In this document: one piece after another, positions 1 to 7,562 of the stretch
How the letters are laid out: every line of letters begins with the position of its first letter
Position numbering within the stretch: position 1 is the stretch's first letter
Source of the DNA: CALFMR01 sp035550595
GTDB taxonomy: Bacteria > Acidobacteriota > Vicinamibacteria > Vicinamibacterales > SCN-69-37
Reading direction: 5' to 3'
Assembly: GCA_035550595.1 (NCBI GenBank)
Contig: DASZOV010000028.1
Location: 1 to 29,796 of the forward strand
DNA length: 29,796 bases
Notes under the pieces: generated by a model
What the model saw: the letters and a program-made list of their open reading frames with translations, nothing else
The model's database searches: none
What the model was told of the DNA's origin: nothing
Position numbers and translations under genes: made by a program

Positions 1-1629
1 CGCGCGCGCCGCGCCGGCCTCGGCGCGGCGCGCCTGGCTCCACAGGAACTCTTCGTACGTGCCCGGGTACACCTCGAGATCGCCGCCCCCGACGCTCACG
101 ATCTTCGTCGCCAGGCGGTCGACGAAGTAGCGGTCGTGCGAGACGAAGATCAACGTGCCGCCGAAGTCCGCGAGCGCGTCGAGCAAGACGTCCTTCGAGT
201 CGAGGTCGAGGTGATTGGTCGGCTCGTCGAGCAGCAGCGTGTTGGCCGGCCGGAGCAGCATTCGCGCGACGGCCAGCCGCGTGCGCTCGCCACCCGAGAG
301 CACGCCCGCCTTCTTGTAGATGTCGTCGCCCGCGAACAGGAAGCCGCCGAGGATGTTGCGAATGGCCGGCACCATGCCGACGGGCGAATCGGCCTGCATC
401 ACTTCGTACACGGTCTTCGCCGGATCGAGCCGGTTCGCTTCGTCCTGCGCGAAGTACTGCATGACGACCTGGTGCCCTTCGCGACGCGTGCCGCGATCGG
501 GCGCTTCGGTCCCGGCGAGCATCCGCATCAGCGTCGACTTGCCGGCGCCGTTCGGCGCCACGATCGCGATGCGGTCGCCGCGCTCGACGTTCAATCCGAC
601 GCGATCGAAGACGACGTGATCGCCGTAGCGCTTGTGGACGTCCTCGAGCGTGAGGACCGATCGGCCGCTCTTCGGACACGCGGGAAACGTGAAGTGCACC
701 CGGTGCCGTTCGGGCGGCACTTCGATCGGCACGATCTTGTCGAGCAGCTTGATGCGGCTCTGCACCTGTGCGGCCTTGGTCGCCTGGTACCGGAACCGAT
801 CGATGAACGCCTTCATGCGCGCGATCTCGTCGTCCTGATCCTGCTTGGCTTTGCGGAGCTGCGTGAGCTCGGCCTCACGCTGGACGAGATACCGCGAGTA
901 CGTGCCGACGTAGTCGGTGATCGTGCGTAGCGATAGATCCGCGATGCGCGTCACGACCGCGTCGAGGAAGAAGCGATCGTGCGAGACGAGGATGATGGCG
1001 TACGGATAGGCGGTGAGATAGCTCTCGAGCCAGTTGCGGGCGTCGAGATCGAGGTGGTTGGTCGGCTCGTCGAGCAGGAGCAGCGTCGGCCGGCCGAGCA
1101 GCAGCTTCGCGAGCGCAACGCGCATCTGCCAGCCGCCCGAGAAGCTCTGGGTGGGCTTGTCGAAGTCGTTGCGCGAGAACCCGAGCCCTGTGAGGACCTG
1201 CGTGACGCGAAGCTCGACGCTGTGGCCCTCCTCGCGGCGGAGGAAGTCGGAGAGATCGTGATAGCGGACGAGCAGGCCCTCGTGCTCGCCGTCGGGCAAC
1301 GCCGGATCGGCCAGGTCGTGCTCGATGCGGTCCAGCTCCCGCCGTGCGTCGAGCACGGGCTGAAACGCCGTCGAGACCTCGTCGAAGAGCGTGCGGCCCG
1401 CGTATTCGATCCCGTCCTGCGGCAGATAGCCGATCGTCACGCCGGCGGGCCGGGCCACGCCGCCCCGATCGGCCTCCTCGAGCCCGGCGAGCATCCGGAG
1501 CAGCGTCGTCTTGCCCGCGCCGTTGGGGCCGCAGAGTCCCACGCGGTCGCCGTCACCGACCGTCCAGGTCACGTTGTCGAGCAGGACGCGTTCACCGAAG
1601 GACTTCGTCAGGCCGGTCAGTTGAATCAA
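1..1629 (-). CDS. ABC-F family ATPase (ribosome-associated type), 3' end cut by window edge
   Basis: Reading leftwards from 1629, an open frame runs off the left edge; 543 codons are visible. It has two ABC ATPase domains and no membrane segments. The first has Walker A GPNGAGKT (residues 34-41), signature SGGWQ (164-168) and LLLLDEPTNHLDLD. The second has Walker A APNGAGKS (from 358), signature LSGGERTRLAVARMLL and LLLDEPTNHLDLDSKDVLLDAL. A charged helical linker separates them, beginning near DYVGTYSRYL, as in the P-site-tRNA-interacting linker of ABC-F proteins. The visible end, VYPGTYEEFLWSQ, is the usual exit from the second domain, so only a C-terminal tail is missing. Family knowledge: ABC-F proteins bind the ribosomal E site and relieve stalling or give antibiotic protection; the subfamily is not resolved. 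The start is inferred as TTG at 1629, with an AGG about 9 nt upstream; no in-frame ATG is close. The second Walker A begins with Ala, not Gly. Confidence 0.9.
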   Translation of the reverse strand, partial: MIQLTGLTKSFGERVLLDNVTWTVGDGDRVGLCGPNGAGKTTLLRMLAGLEEADRGGVARPAGVTIGYLPQDGIEYAGRTLFDEVSTAFQPVLDARRELDRIEHDLADPALPDGEHEGLLVRYHDLSDFLRREEGHSVELRVTQVLTGLGFSRNDFDKPTQSFSGGWQMRVALAKLLLGRPTLLLLDEPTNHLDLDARNWLESYLTAYPYAIILVSHDRFFLDAVVTRIADLSLRTITDYVGTYSRYLVQREAELTQLRKAKQDQDDEIARMKAFIDRFRYQATKAAQVQSRIKLLDKIVPIEVPPERHRVHFTFPACPKSGRSVLTLEDVHKRYGDHVVFDRVGLNVERGDRIAIVAPNGAGKSTLMRMLAGTEAPDRGTRREGHQVVMQYFAQDEANRLDPAKTVYEVMQADSPVGMVPAIRNILGGFLFAGDDIYKKAGVLSGGERTRLAVARMLLRPANTLLLDEPTNHLDLDSKDVLLDALADFGGTLIFVSHDRYFVDRLATKIVSVGGGDLEVYPGTYEEFLWSQARRAEAGAARA

Positions 1630-1810
1630 CGAGCGGAACCTCGATCCCTCATTGTACGTGCTGCGTGGCCAGGCCTGGCCCGGCAGCGCGGGCTTGCCGG
1701 CTCTGCGCCGTATACTTGCCGAAAGAGCGCCGTACAGACTGGGCTCGCACCGCTGCCGTCTAAGGGGACAGGACGCACGGAGGCGGCCGCCTTCGCGCTC
1801 CTGGCCCGAC
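1630..1810. promoter_or_regulatory. Divergent intergenic region between the ABC-F gene and the ECF sigma operon
   Basis: This 181-bp gap separates divergent genes, so promoters for both should lie here. TATACT at 1711-1716 is a good match to a -10 element on the plus strand, but I see no well-placed -35 for it. CGTCTAA at 1757-1763 resembles an ECF-type -10, which would fit autoregulation by the sigma factor, but no GGAAC-like -35 lies 15-17 bp upstream. No convincing small gene is present. Confidence 0.3.
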
Positions 1811-2422
1811 ATGACCCGGACGGATGAGGAGCTTGTCGCCCGCGCGACAGCGGGAGACCTGGAGAGCTTCAACCAGCTCGTAGCGCGCTGGGAACGGCCG
1901 ATCCACGCATTGGCCTACCGGACGCTCGGCCGCGACGAAGACGCGCGCGACGTCGTGCAGGAAGCCTTCCTGCGCGCCTATCGTGGGCTGCGCGGCTTCA
2001 AGGGCGAGGCGAAGTTTTCCTCCTGGCTCTACCGCATCACGCTGAATCTCTGCCGCGACTGGGTCCGCCGCGAGCGGCGGGCGGCGCTCGTGCAGCCGCC
2101 GGAAGGTACTGACGCCGTCGACCTGGCCGACGAACGCGCGGCGCCGACCGAATCGGTCGAGGAACTGGTCGCACGCCGGGAGATGTCGAAGGCCGTGAGC
2201 CGTGCGATGGCCGAACTGCCCGAGGAGCAGCGCCACGCCATCCTGTTGAAGGAGTACCACGGCCTGACGTTCCAGGAGATTGCGGACATGCTGGGGTGTC
2301 CGTTGAGCACGGTCAAAACCCGCCTGTATCAGGGCCTGTCCGTGCTGCGGCGCCGGCTCGAACGCCAGCAGGCCGAAGAAGCCAGCCTGCGCCGCGCGAC
2401 GTGGGAGAGCAGCTCTTCCTGA
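1811..2422 (+). CDS. ECF-type RNA polymerase sigma factor (RpoE/sigma-24 family)
   Basis: A 203-residue protein of typical ECF sigma size. Region 2 runs from about residue 18, with ALAYRTLGRDEDARDVVQEAFLRAYRGL and the -10-recognition helix FSSWLYRITLNLCRDWVRR. Region 4 lies near the C-terminus, with the helix-turn-helix LTFQEIADMLGCPLSTVKTRLYQGL that reads the -35 element. The linker is acidic, as usual in this family. The frame stays open upstream to 1652, but ATG 1811 gives the canonical N-terminus (TDEELVARATAGD); no strong Shine-Dalgarno precedes it. Its stop lies 14 nt before an anti-sigma gene, the classic pairing. The protein should direct RNA polymerase to a small envelope or stress regulon when released by its partner. 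The regulon cannot be named from this sequence. Confidence 0.93.
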   Translation: MTRTDEELVARATAGDLESFNQLVARWERPIHALAYRTLGRDEDARDVVQEAFLRAYRGLRGFKGEAKFSSWLYRITLNLCRDWVRRERRAALVQPPEGTDAVDLADERAAPTESVEELVARREMSKAVSRAMAELPEEQRHAILLKEYHGLTFQEIADMLGCPLSTVKTRLYQGLSVLRRRLERQQAEEASLRRATWESSSS

Positions 2423-2436
2423 AGGACCGTAGTCAC

Positions 2437-3147
2437 ATGTGCGACGAACGAGAACGACTGATTGGGTACGTCTACGACGAGTGCGATCCCGACGAACGGC
2501 AGGTGATTGCCGACCACGTCGCGTCGTGTGAAACCTGTCAGCAGGAAATCAGTGGCCTGCGTCGTGTGCGCGAGGACCTGCTCGCCTGGGATGTCCCCGA
2601 GTACGAGTCCGTCTGGCGGCCGTTCGTGCCACCGCGCGCGGCGTCCTGGCGCGACCTGCCGGTCTGGGCACTGGCGGCGGCCGCCGTGCTGCTCCTCCTG
2701 GCGGGTGGCGCGGGCGGTGCGGTCACCTACGCGATGCTGCCGCATCGTCCCGTGCTCACGGCCGCTGCGGCCCCGCGTCCCGCCGCCGTCGTCCCGGCAT
2801 CCGATGTCGTCCACTCGGCGGATCTCGAGGCGCTCGAGGCACGGCTGACGGAGAAGTTTCAGAACGAAGTCGACGAGCGCGTCAAGCTCGTCGCCGCGCA
2901 TGCGTCGGCGCCCGCGATCGAACCCGCGTCCGACGTCGCCACGTCACCCGAGGATCTGCGGCGCCAGGTGCAGGCGCTTCGCGTCACCCTCGACCGCGTG
3001 TCAAAGGCTCAGGATCAGTTGTCGAAATCGGTCTATGCCGACCTGATGAGCTTCGGCGAGACGCAGCGTCGCATCGAGCAGGGCAACAACTACATCCTGA
3101 CGTCGCTCGTCAGGCACGCCCCGGCGGACGGGTCCGCGGGACGATGA
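2437..3147 (+). CDS. Membrane-anchored zinc-finger anti-sigma factor
   Basis: A 236-residue protein. The N-terminal part carries a ZAS-type zinc motif, HVASCETC (H-x3-C-x2-C, about residues 28-35), after the usual MCDERERLIGYVYDECDPDERQ opening. A single membrane helix follows (about 75-100, LPVWALAAAAVLLLLAGGAGG). The extracytoplasmic part holds an Ala/Pro-rich stretch and then Gln/Glu/Lys-rich heptads likely to form a coiled coil (LEALEARLTEKFQNEVDERVKL, LRRQVQALRVTLDRVSKAQDQLSKSV). By family, it holds the upstream ECF sigma factor inactive at the membrane and releases it on an envelope signal. The start is ATG 2437, with GAAGGA 10 nt upstream overlapping the sigma stop. The coiled coil is longer than in minimal anti-sigma factors and may be the sensor; that is inference. 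Confidence 0.87.
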   Translation: MCDERERLIGYVYDECDPDERQVIADHVASCETCQQEISGLRRVREDLLAWDVPEYESVWRPFVPPRAASWRDLPVWALAAAAVLLLLAGGAGGAVTYAMLPHRPVLTAAAAPRPAAVVPASDVVHSADLEALEARLTEKFQNEVDERVKLVAAHASAPAIEPASDVATSPEDLRRQVQALRVTLDRVSKAQDQLSKSVYADLMSFGETQRRIEQGNNYILTSLVRHAPADGSAGR

Positions 3148-3160
3148 ACGGAGGATGCCA

Positions 3161-3886
3161 GTGATTCGAAGGATGGTCCTTCTCGCGGCGTGCCTGGGGG
3201 TGGCCGCGCCACTCTGGGCGCAGACGCCGGCGCCTGTCGAAGATCCGGTCAAGCCGCAGGTCCAGGCGTTCGAGATGGTGCTGCGCGGCGCGGTCGACCT
3301 CGGCGGACAGCGGTTCGCCCAGCAGGCCGCCAAGGTCGTGCCGAACATTTATCTCGCGCCGTTCAGCACGCCCGTCGTCGTCGGCCTGCGGATCGAGGGC
3401 GTCTACTGGTTCGACGTGCAGGTGCCGCGCATCCTGCAGACCGGCGTCCTGTATTACATGGACAATGCGCCGCGGCGCGCCGCGGGCGGTGCAGGTGCAG
3501 GTGCCGTGGCCACGCGGCCCGTCGCCTCGCCGGGACGCGTGGGGGCGACCGCGGGCGACGTGCCGGACGATCCCATGACCCAGTCGCCGGTCGTCGGCGA
3601 CGACGGCCAGCGCGCGGCGTCGGTCCCGGACCCGGATACACAGTATTCGGCGCAGGTGAAGGACGCGCTCATCGACGCCATGCTCGACAGCTCGGGCGTG
3701 CTGCCGATGACCGTGGGCGACCGGCTCGTCATCGTCGTGAGCGGCACGGGCGCGGCCGTGACCAATCCGCTCTATCGAGATGAGCGCCTGATTCTGACCG
3801 TGAAGAGCAGCGATCTGGCCGATCTACACCAGGGGAAATTGACGCGCGACGCGGTCAAGCAGCGGATCACCCAGACCGTGTTCTGA
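3161..3886 (+). CDS. Exported protein of unknown function in the sigma/anti-sigma operon
   Basis: About 241 residues, not recognised as a named family. The N-terminus MIRRMVLLAACLGVAAPLWAQTP is a clear Sec signal peptide with an Ala-x-Ala-like site. The mature part has an N-terminal segment with a possible beta-rich pattern (IYLAPFSTPVVVGLRIEGVYWFDVQVPRIL), an Ala/Gly-rich linker, and a C-terminal block with hydrophobic strands (GDRLVIVVSGTG, DERLILTVKSSDL) ending KQRITQTVF. The start is chosen as GTG 3161, because GGAGG at 3150-3154 is spaced 6 nt from it. The in-frame ATG at 3155 directly abuts that site and could not use it. The gene lies 13 nt after the anti-sigma stop, so it is probably co-transcribed and works in the periplasm, perhaps with the anti-sigma factor. 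No catalytic motif is visible. Confidence 0.75.
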   Translation: MIRRMVLLAACLGVAAPLWAQTPAPVEDPVKPQVQAFEMVLRGAVDLGGQRFAQQAAKVVPNIYLAPFSTPVVVGLRIEGVYWFDVQVPRILQTGVLYYMDNAPRRAAGGAGAGAVATRPVASPGRVGATAGDVPDDPMTQSPVVGDDGQRAASVPDPDTQYSAQVKDALIDAMLDSSGVLPMTVGDRLVIVVSGTGAAVTNPLYRDERLILTVKSSDLADLHQGKLTRDAVKQRITQTVF

Positions 3887-3905
3887 GCTACAATCCGGCG
3901 CTGTC

Positions 3906-4409
3906 ATGCTTTCTCGATGGCTTCTGGCCGGCGTGCTCGCCTGCGCGGTCGTGGGTAGCACATCCTGCGGCCCCGGCATCGATCTCACCAAACTGAAGGT
4001 CACCGACGTCTTCAGCGGATGGTACGACTTCGGTGTGGTCGACGGACTGAACAAGCTCGTGCCGAGCATCAGCTTCCGCCTCCAGAACAGTGGAGAGGTT
4101 CCCGTCACCGAAGTGCAGTTGACGGTGAGCTTCTGGCAGGACGGCGCCGACGGCGAGTGGGATTCGAAAGAAGTGGCCGGCGTTGGCGGCACCGCGCTGG
4201 CACCGGGCGGCTCGACCGATCCGATTCTCGTGCGGGCAGGCGCCGGCTACACGCTGGAGCAGCCGCGTGCGGAGCTCTTCACGCATCGGTTGTTCAAGGA
4301 CGCCACCGCGAAGATCTTCGCGAAGCGAAACGGGAAGATCGTGCCGATTGGTGAGTTCAAGCTTGACCGTCGCATCATCCCGCACGCAACAACGGCCGGT
4401 GCAGAGTAG
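3906..4409 (+). CDS. Probable lipoprotein of unknown function
   Basis: A 167-residue protein. The N-terminus is a short charged region, a hydrophobic stretch (WLLAGVLACAVVG), then STSC, a weak lipobox with Ser where Leu/Val is usual; Cys21 would be the lipidated residue. The mature part looks all-beta and Ig-like (ISFRLQNSGEVPVTEVQLTVSFWQDG, then GEWDSKEV and PIGEFKLDRRI). The phrasing about a non-modified versus modified sum of strands resembles small accessory-domain lipoproteins, but I cannot assign a family. It is the last gene of the sigma operon, 19 nt after the preceding stop. Its stop codon lies in the loop of the terminator hairpin at 4390-4425. Confidence 0.75.
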   Translation: MLSRWLLAGVLACAVVGSTSCGPGIDLTKLKVTDVFSGWYDFGVVDGLNKLVPSISFRLQNSGEVPVTEVQLTVSFWQDGADGEWDSKEVAGVGGTALAPGGSTDPILVRAGAGYTLEQPRAELFTHRLFKDATAKIFAKRNGKIVPIGEFKLDRRIIPHATTAGAE

Positions 4410-4425
4410 CCTGTACCGGCCGTTG
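4390..4425. terminator. Bidirectional hairpin terminator between convergent genes
   Basis: A 15-bp inverted repeat (CAACGGCCGGTGCAG at 4390-4404 against CTGTACCGGCCGTTG at 4411-4425) is perfect apart from one G-U pair and encloses a 6-nt loop. The TAG stop of the upstream lipoprotein gene lies in the loop. It sits between the convergent lipoprotein and PEGA genes, so it probably stops transcription from both sides. There is no long T tract on either side, so the intrinsic strength is uncertain. Confidence 0.7.
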
Positions 4426-4460
4426 CCACGACGCTGATTTCCGTCCTCTAGCTCTTCCGC

Positions 4461-5369
4461 TCAGTCCTTCTTCAGGCTGCCGCGCGCCGTGGTCGTGCGG
4501 CCTTCCTGCACCTGCACGTCGAGCGTGAGCGGCTTGTAGCCGTCGGCCCGCACTTCGATCTCGTGGCGGCCGGGCTGCAGGTCGAGATGATGGCTGAGGC
4601 CGTCGAATTCATCGACGACGCCCACGAGCGCGCCATCCACGTAGACCTTGGCCTCCTTGGGATTGACGCGAAGACGCACCGAGCCGGTCGGATGCGTGTC
4701 GCGTTCGATGCGATCCTCGAGGCCGCTCTCGAACGACGTCGTGTAGTACGGTGAGTAGGGGTAGTAGCTGAACGGGTCGTACCAGAGCCCGTAGCGTCCC
4801 CAGCCCCACTGCGTGCCGCCGAACGCCCACGGGTCGTAGGTGACGAAGCCGAGGTTCCATCCGAAGCCGGACGAGTACCACGGATACCAACTGCCCCACG
4901 GACCGTAGAGCGGGAACGAAACGCCGCCACCGCCACCTCCCGGTTCAACCGATCCGCGTGGGACCGCATAGCCTTGCAGGGCGCGATTGCCGCGTTCGCG
5001 CGCGCGATCGCCCACGATGACGCCGCCCGGAACCGTCGCCGCACTGCGCGCGCCGCCTGGCACGATCACCCGCGCGCCGTTGCCGGTCACGATGGGCGCC
5101 GAGCCGGAACGCGGCCGCGCACGGCCCGACGACTCGGTGGGGCCGCTCGACTGCGGCTGACTTGAACGTGAATGCGCGCGCGGCGCTGGCGCCGGCGCTG
5201 ATGCCGGTGGAGGCGCTGGCTGCGCCGACCCACCAGACGACGGTCCGCCCGATGACGACGCGCCTGACGAGCCGCCGCCGCGGCGGGACGCCTGTGCCCA
5301 GGAGGCCGCCGGCATCGCCAGCCCCAACGCCACCACAAATGCTCCTGCGACGTAGATTGGCCGAGCCAT
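4461..5369 (-). CDS. Exported PEGA-domain protein with aromatic/Gly-rich central region
   Basis: A 302-residue protein with a Sec signal peptide (residues 1-25, ending ASWAQA). A Ser/Gly/Pro/Ala-rich low-complexity stretch follows (about 26-100). Residues about 150-211 are dominated by Trp, Tyr, Phe, Gly and Pro (for example WYPWYSSGFGWN and YYPYSPYYTT). A PEGA domain closes the protein (226-302), with the usual VNPKEAKVYVDGALVG and LQPGRHEIEVRADGYKPLTLDV. Family knowledge: PEGA domains are beta-sandwiches found in surface and lipoprotein-like proteins; a ligand cannot be named here. The start is ATG 5369, with AAGGAGA about 5 nt upstream. A TACAAT -10-like box (minus strand, 5412-5417) precedes it. 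It is monocistronic, facing the sigma operon across a terminator. Confidence 0.85.
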   Translation of the reverse strand: MARPIYVAGAFVVALGLAMPAASWAQASRRGGGSSGASSSGGPSSGGSAQPAPPPASAPAPAPRAHSRSSQPQSSGPTESSGRARPRSGSAPIVTGNGARVIVPGGARSAATVPGGVIVGDRARERGNRALQGYAVPRGSVEPGGGGGGVSFPLYGPWGSWYPWYSSGFGWNLGFVTYDPWAFGGTQWGWGRYGLWYDPFSYYPYSPYYTTSFESGLEDRIERDTHPTGSVRLRVNPKEAKVYVDGALVGVVDEFDGLSHHLDLQPGRHEIEVRADGYKPLTLDVQVQEGRTTTARGSLKKD

Positions 5370-5411
5370 GTGTCTCTCCTTCAATTGATCTGCGCGTGAT
5401 CGCCTTTTGCA

Positions 5412-5417
5412 ATTGTA
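5412..5417 (-). promoter_or_regulatory. Possible -10 box for the PEGA gene
   Basis: On the minus strand this reads TACAAT, one base off the sigma70 -10 consensus, about 43 nt upstream of the PEGA start. A -35 17 bp further upstream is poor (TGGGCG), so the call is tentative. The 267-bp divergent gap 5370-5636 also has to hold the hslV promoter. Confidence 0.3.
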
Positions 5418-5542
5418 CTGCCACGATGACGAGTCGCCCACCCGAAGCCGGCCCTGCCGTTGACAAGGACTGCTGTCCAGTTCTCCTGGCGATTCGCGGC
5501 CGTCCTGTCCTGCCGTCGCGCGAGCGCACGCAGCACGATCGC

Positions 5543-5572
5543 TTGCCCCTGACGCGCCGTCGGCACTACGAT
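5543..5572 (+). promoter_or_regulatory. Possible sigma70-like promoter for the hslVU operon
   Basis: TTGCCC at 5543-5548 and TACGAT at 5567-5572 are separated by 18 bp; each matches consensus at four of six positions. Transcription would begin near 5580, leaving a leader of under 60 nt before hslV. I looked for a CIRCE inverted repeat or a clear heat-shock-sigma promoter in the gap and did not see one. Confidence 0.28.
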
Positions 5573-5636
5573 GCGACGAGGGTCCCCGATCGCGCCGGCA
5601 TGAGGCCACGCCTTCGTTTTTCGGCCGTCTCCACAC

Positions 5637-6170
5637 ATGTCACAGCCTCACGCTACGACCGTGCTCGCCGTCCGTCACCAGGGCAAGGTCGTCCTGGCCA
5701 GTGACGGCCAGGTCACGCTCGGCCAGACCGTCGTCAAACACCAAGCGCGGAAGGTCCGGCGCTTGTACCAGGATCGGGTGCTCGCCGGCTTCGCCGGATC
5801 GGCGGCTGACGGGTTCGCGCTGTTCACGCGCTTCGAGAGCAAGCTCGAGGCGCACCGCGGCAATCTGGAGCGCGCGGCCGTCGAGCTCGCGCGCGACTGG
5901 CGAACCGACCGCCTGCTGCGCCGGCTCGAAGCCATGATGCTCGTCGCCGACGGCACGGCCATGTACCTGCTCTCGGGCACTGGCGATCTCATCGAGCCAG
6001 ACGATGGCGTGATGGGGATCGGATCGGGCGGCCCGTACGCGACGGCCGCCGCTCGCGCGCTCGTCCAGCACAGCACGCTCGATGCGCGCGGCATCGTCGA
6101 ACAGGCGATGGCGATTGCGGCCGGCATCTGCATCTACACGAACGATCACCTCACGCTGGAAGAACTCTGA
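5637..6170 (+). CDS. hslV: ATP-dependent protease proteolytic subunit HslV (ClpQ)
   Basis: A 177-residue protein of the expected HslV length and layout. It is the threonine peptidase of the HslVU (ClpYQ) cytoplasmic complex: a double hexamer that degrades proteins unfolded by HslU. The diagnostic block TTVLAVRHQGKVVLASDGQVTLG is present. In active HslV the N-terminal Thr is the nucleophile, so residues 1-6 (MSQPHA) would be removed to expose Thr7. Other conserved blocks are VLAGFAGSAADGFALFTRFESKLE, the GTGDLIEP turn, VMGIGSGGPYATAAARAL and ICIYTNDHLTLEEL at the C-terminus. The start is ATG 5637; no strong Shine-Dalgarno is visible. The stop TGA directly abuts the ATG of hslU (TGAATG), implying translational coupling. 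Confidence 0.95.
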   Translation: MSQPHATTVLAVRHQGKVVLASDGQVTLGQTVVKHQARKVRRLYQDRVLAGFAGSAADGFALFTRFESKLEAHRGNLERAAVELARDWRTDRLLRRLEAMMLVADGTAMYLLSGTGDLIEPDDGVMGIGSGGPYATAAARALVQHSTLDARGIVEQAMAIAAGICIYTNDHLTLEEL

Positions 6171-7562
6171 ATGGCCACGATCGCGCTGCGGGAACTCTCG
6201 TCGTCTTCGGCCGAGTCGCTGACGCCTCGCGAGACCGTCGCCGAGCTCGACAAGTACGTCGTCGGTCAGGCCAAGGCGAAGCGCGCCGTGGCCATCGCGC
6301 TGCGCAACCGGTTCCGCCGGCAGCGGCTGTCACCGGCGATGGCCGAGGAAGTCGCGCCGAAGAACATCCTGATGATCGGGCCGACCGGCGTCGGCAAGAC
6401 GGAGATCGCGCGCCGGCTGGCGCGGCTAGCGCAGTCGCCGTTCCTCAAGGTCGAGGCGTCGAAGTTCACCGAGGTCGGCTACGTCGGCCGCGACGTCGAG
6501 TCGATGGTGCGCGACCTCGTCGAGATCGCCGTCAAGATGCTGCGCGAGGAGCGCGAGGTCGAAGTGCGCGAGCGCGCGCACCAGGCTGCTGAAGAACGCG
6601 TGCTGGATCTGCTCCTGCCGCCTTCACCGCCGTCGCCGTTCGGCGAGACGTCGCCCGATGCCCAGGCCGCGCGCGAGCAGTCGCAGGCGACGCGCGAACG
6701 GCTGCGCGAGCAGCTTCACGCGGGCCGGCTCGACGGCAAGTCCGTCGAGGTCGACGTCCGCGACCGGTCGACGCCGTCGTTCGAGGTCATCCAAGGATCG
6801 TCGGTCGAGGAGATCGGCGTCAACCTGCGCGACATGCTGCCGGGCCTCTTTCCCGGCAAGACGCGCCGCCGCCGGCTGCCGGTGCCCGAGGCGCTCGACT
6901 ACCTGACGGTCGAAGAGGCGCAGAAGCTCATCGACATGGAAGGCGTCGCGCGGGCGGCCATCGAGCGCGTCGAGCAGGCCGGCATCATTTTCATCGACGA
7001 GATCGACAAGATCGCGGGCCGCGAAGGGCAGCAGGGACCCGACATCAGCCGCGAAGGCGTGCAGCGCGACATCCTGCCGATCGTCGAGGGCACGACCGTC
7101 AACAGCAAGTACGGCATGGTGCGGACCGATCACATTCTCTTCATCGCCGCCGGCGCGTTCCACGTCTCGAAGCCGTCCGATCTCATTCCGGAGCTGCAGG
7201 GCCGCTTCCCGATCCGCGTCGAGCTCGAAGCGCTCGGCCGTGACGAATTCGTCCGCATCCTGACCGAACCGGAGAGCGCGCTGATCAAGCAGTACACGGC
7301 GCTCATGGAGACCGAGGGCGTCACGCTCGACTTCACGGCCGACGGCATCCGCCGCATCGCCGAACTGGCCGCGCTCGTCAACGACCGCACCGAGAACATC
7401 GGCGCGCGGCGGCTGCACACGCTCATGGAGCGCATCCTCGACGACGTGTCGTTTCGTGCGCCGGAGCTCAGCGGCCAGACGGTGACGATCGACACGGCGT
7501 ACGTCGATCGCATGGTCGAGGACATCGCGCAGAGCGACGACTTGTCCCGCTACATCCTGTGA
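6171..7562 (+). CDS. hslU: ATP-dependent protease ATPase subunit HslU (ClpY)
   Basis: A 463-residue AAA+ unfoldase, near the usual HslU length. It opens with TPRETVAELDKYVVGQAKAKRAVAIALRNR. Walker A is GPTGVGKT (residues 70-77) and the pore loop GYVG is at 103-106. A variable I-domain follows (about 115-230), then Walker B IIFIDEIDKI. The sensor regions are ISREGVQRDILPIVEGTTV and ELQGRFPIRVEL, with sensor-2 block ENIGARRLHTLMERIL. The C-terminus DLSRYIL is the tail that inserts into HslV and activates it. It couples ATP hydrolysis to unfolding and feeding of substrates into HslV in the cytoplasm. It follows hslV with no gap, and its TGA overlaps the GTG start of the next gene. Confidence 0.97.
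   Translation: MATIALRELSSSSAESLTPRETVAELDKYVVGQAKAKRAVAIALRNRFRRQRLSPAMAEEVAPKNILMIGPTGVGKTEIARRLARLAQSPFLKVEASKFTEVGYVGRDVESMVRDLVEIAVKMLREEREVEVRERAHQAAEERVLDLLLPPSPPSPFGETSPDAQAAREQSQATRERLREQLHAGRLDGKSVEVDVRDRSTPSFEVIQGSSVEEIGVNLRDMLPGLFPGKTRRRRLPVPEALDYLTVEEAQKLIDMEGVARAAIERVEQAGIIFIDEIDKIAGREGQQGPDISREGVQRDILPIVEGTTVNSKYGMVRTDHILFIAAGAFHVSKPSDLIPELQGRFPIRVELEALGRDEFVRILTEPESALIKQYTALMETEGVTLDFTADGIRRIAELAALVNDRTENIGARRLHTLMERILDDVSFRAPELSGQTVTIDTAYVDRMVEDIAQSDDLSRYIL

Noticed and set aside
1652..1810. N-terminal extension of the ECF sigma factor to 1652
   Set aside because: The added 53 residues have no sigma homology and no ribosome-binding site; ATG 1811 gives the canonical start.
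5370..5636. CIRCE or heat-shock sigma promoter for hslVU
   Set aside because: No matching inverted repeat and no good CTTGAA/CCCCAT pair; only a weak sigma70-like candidate.
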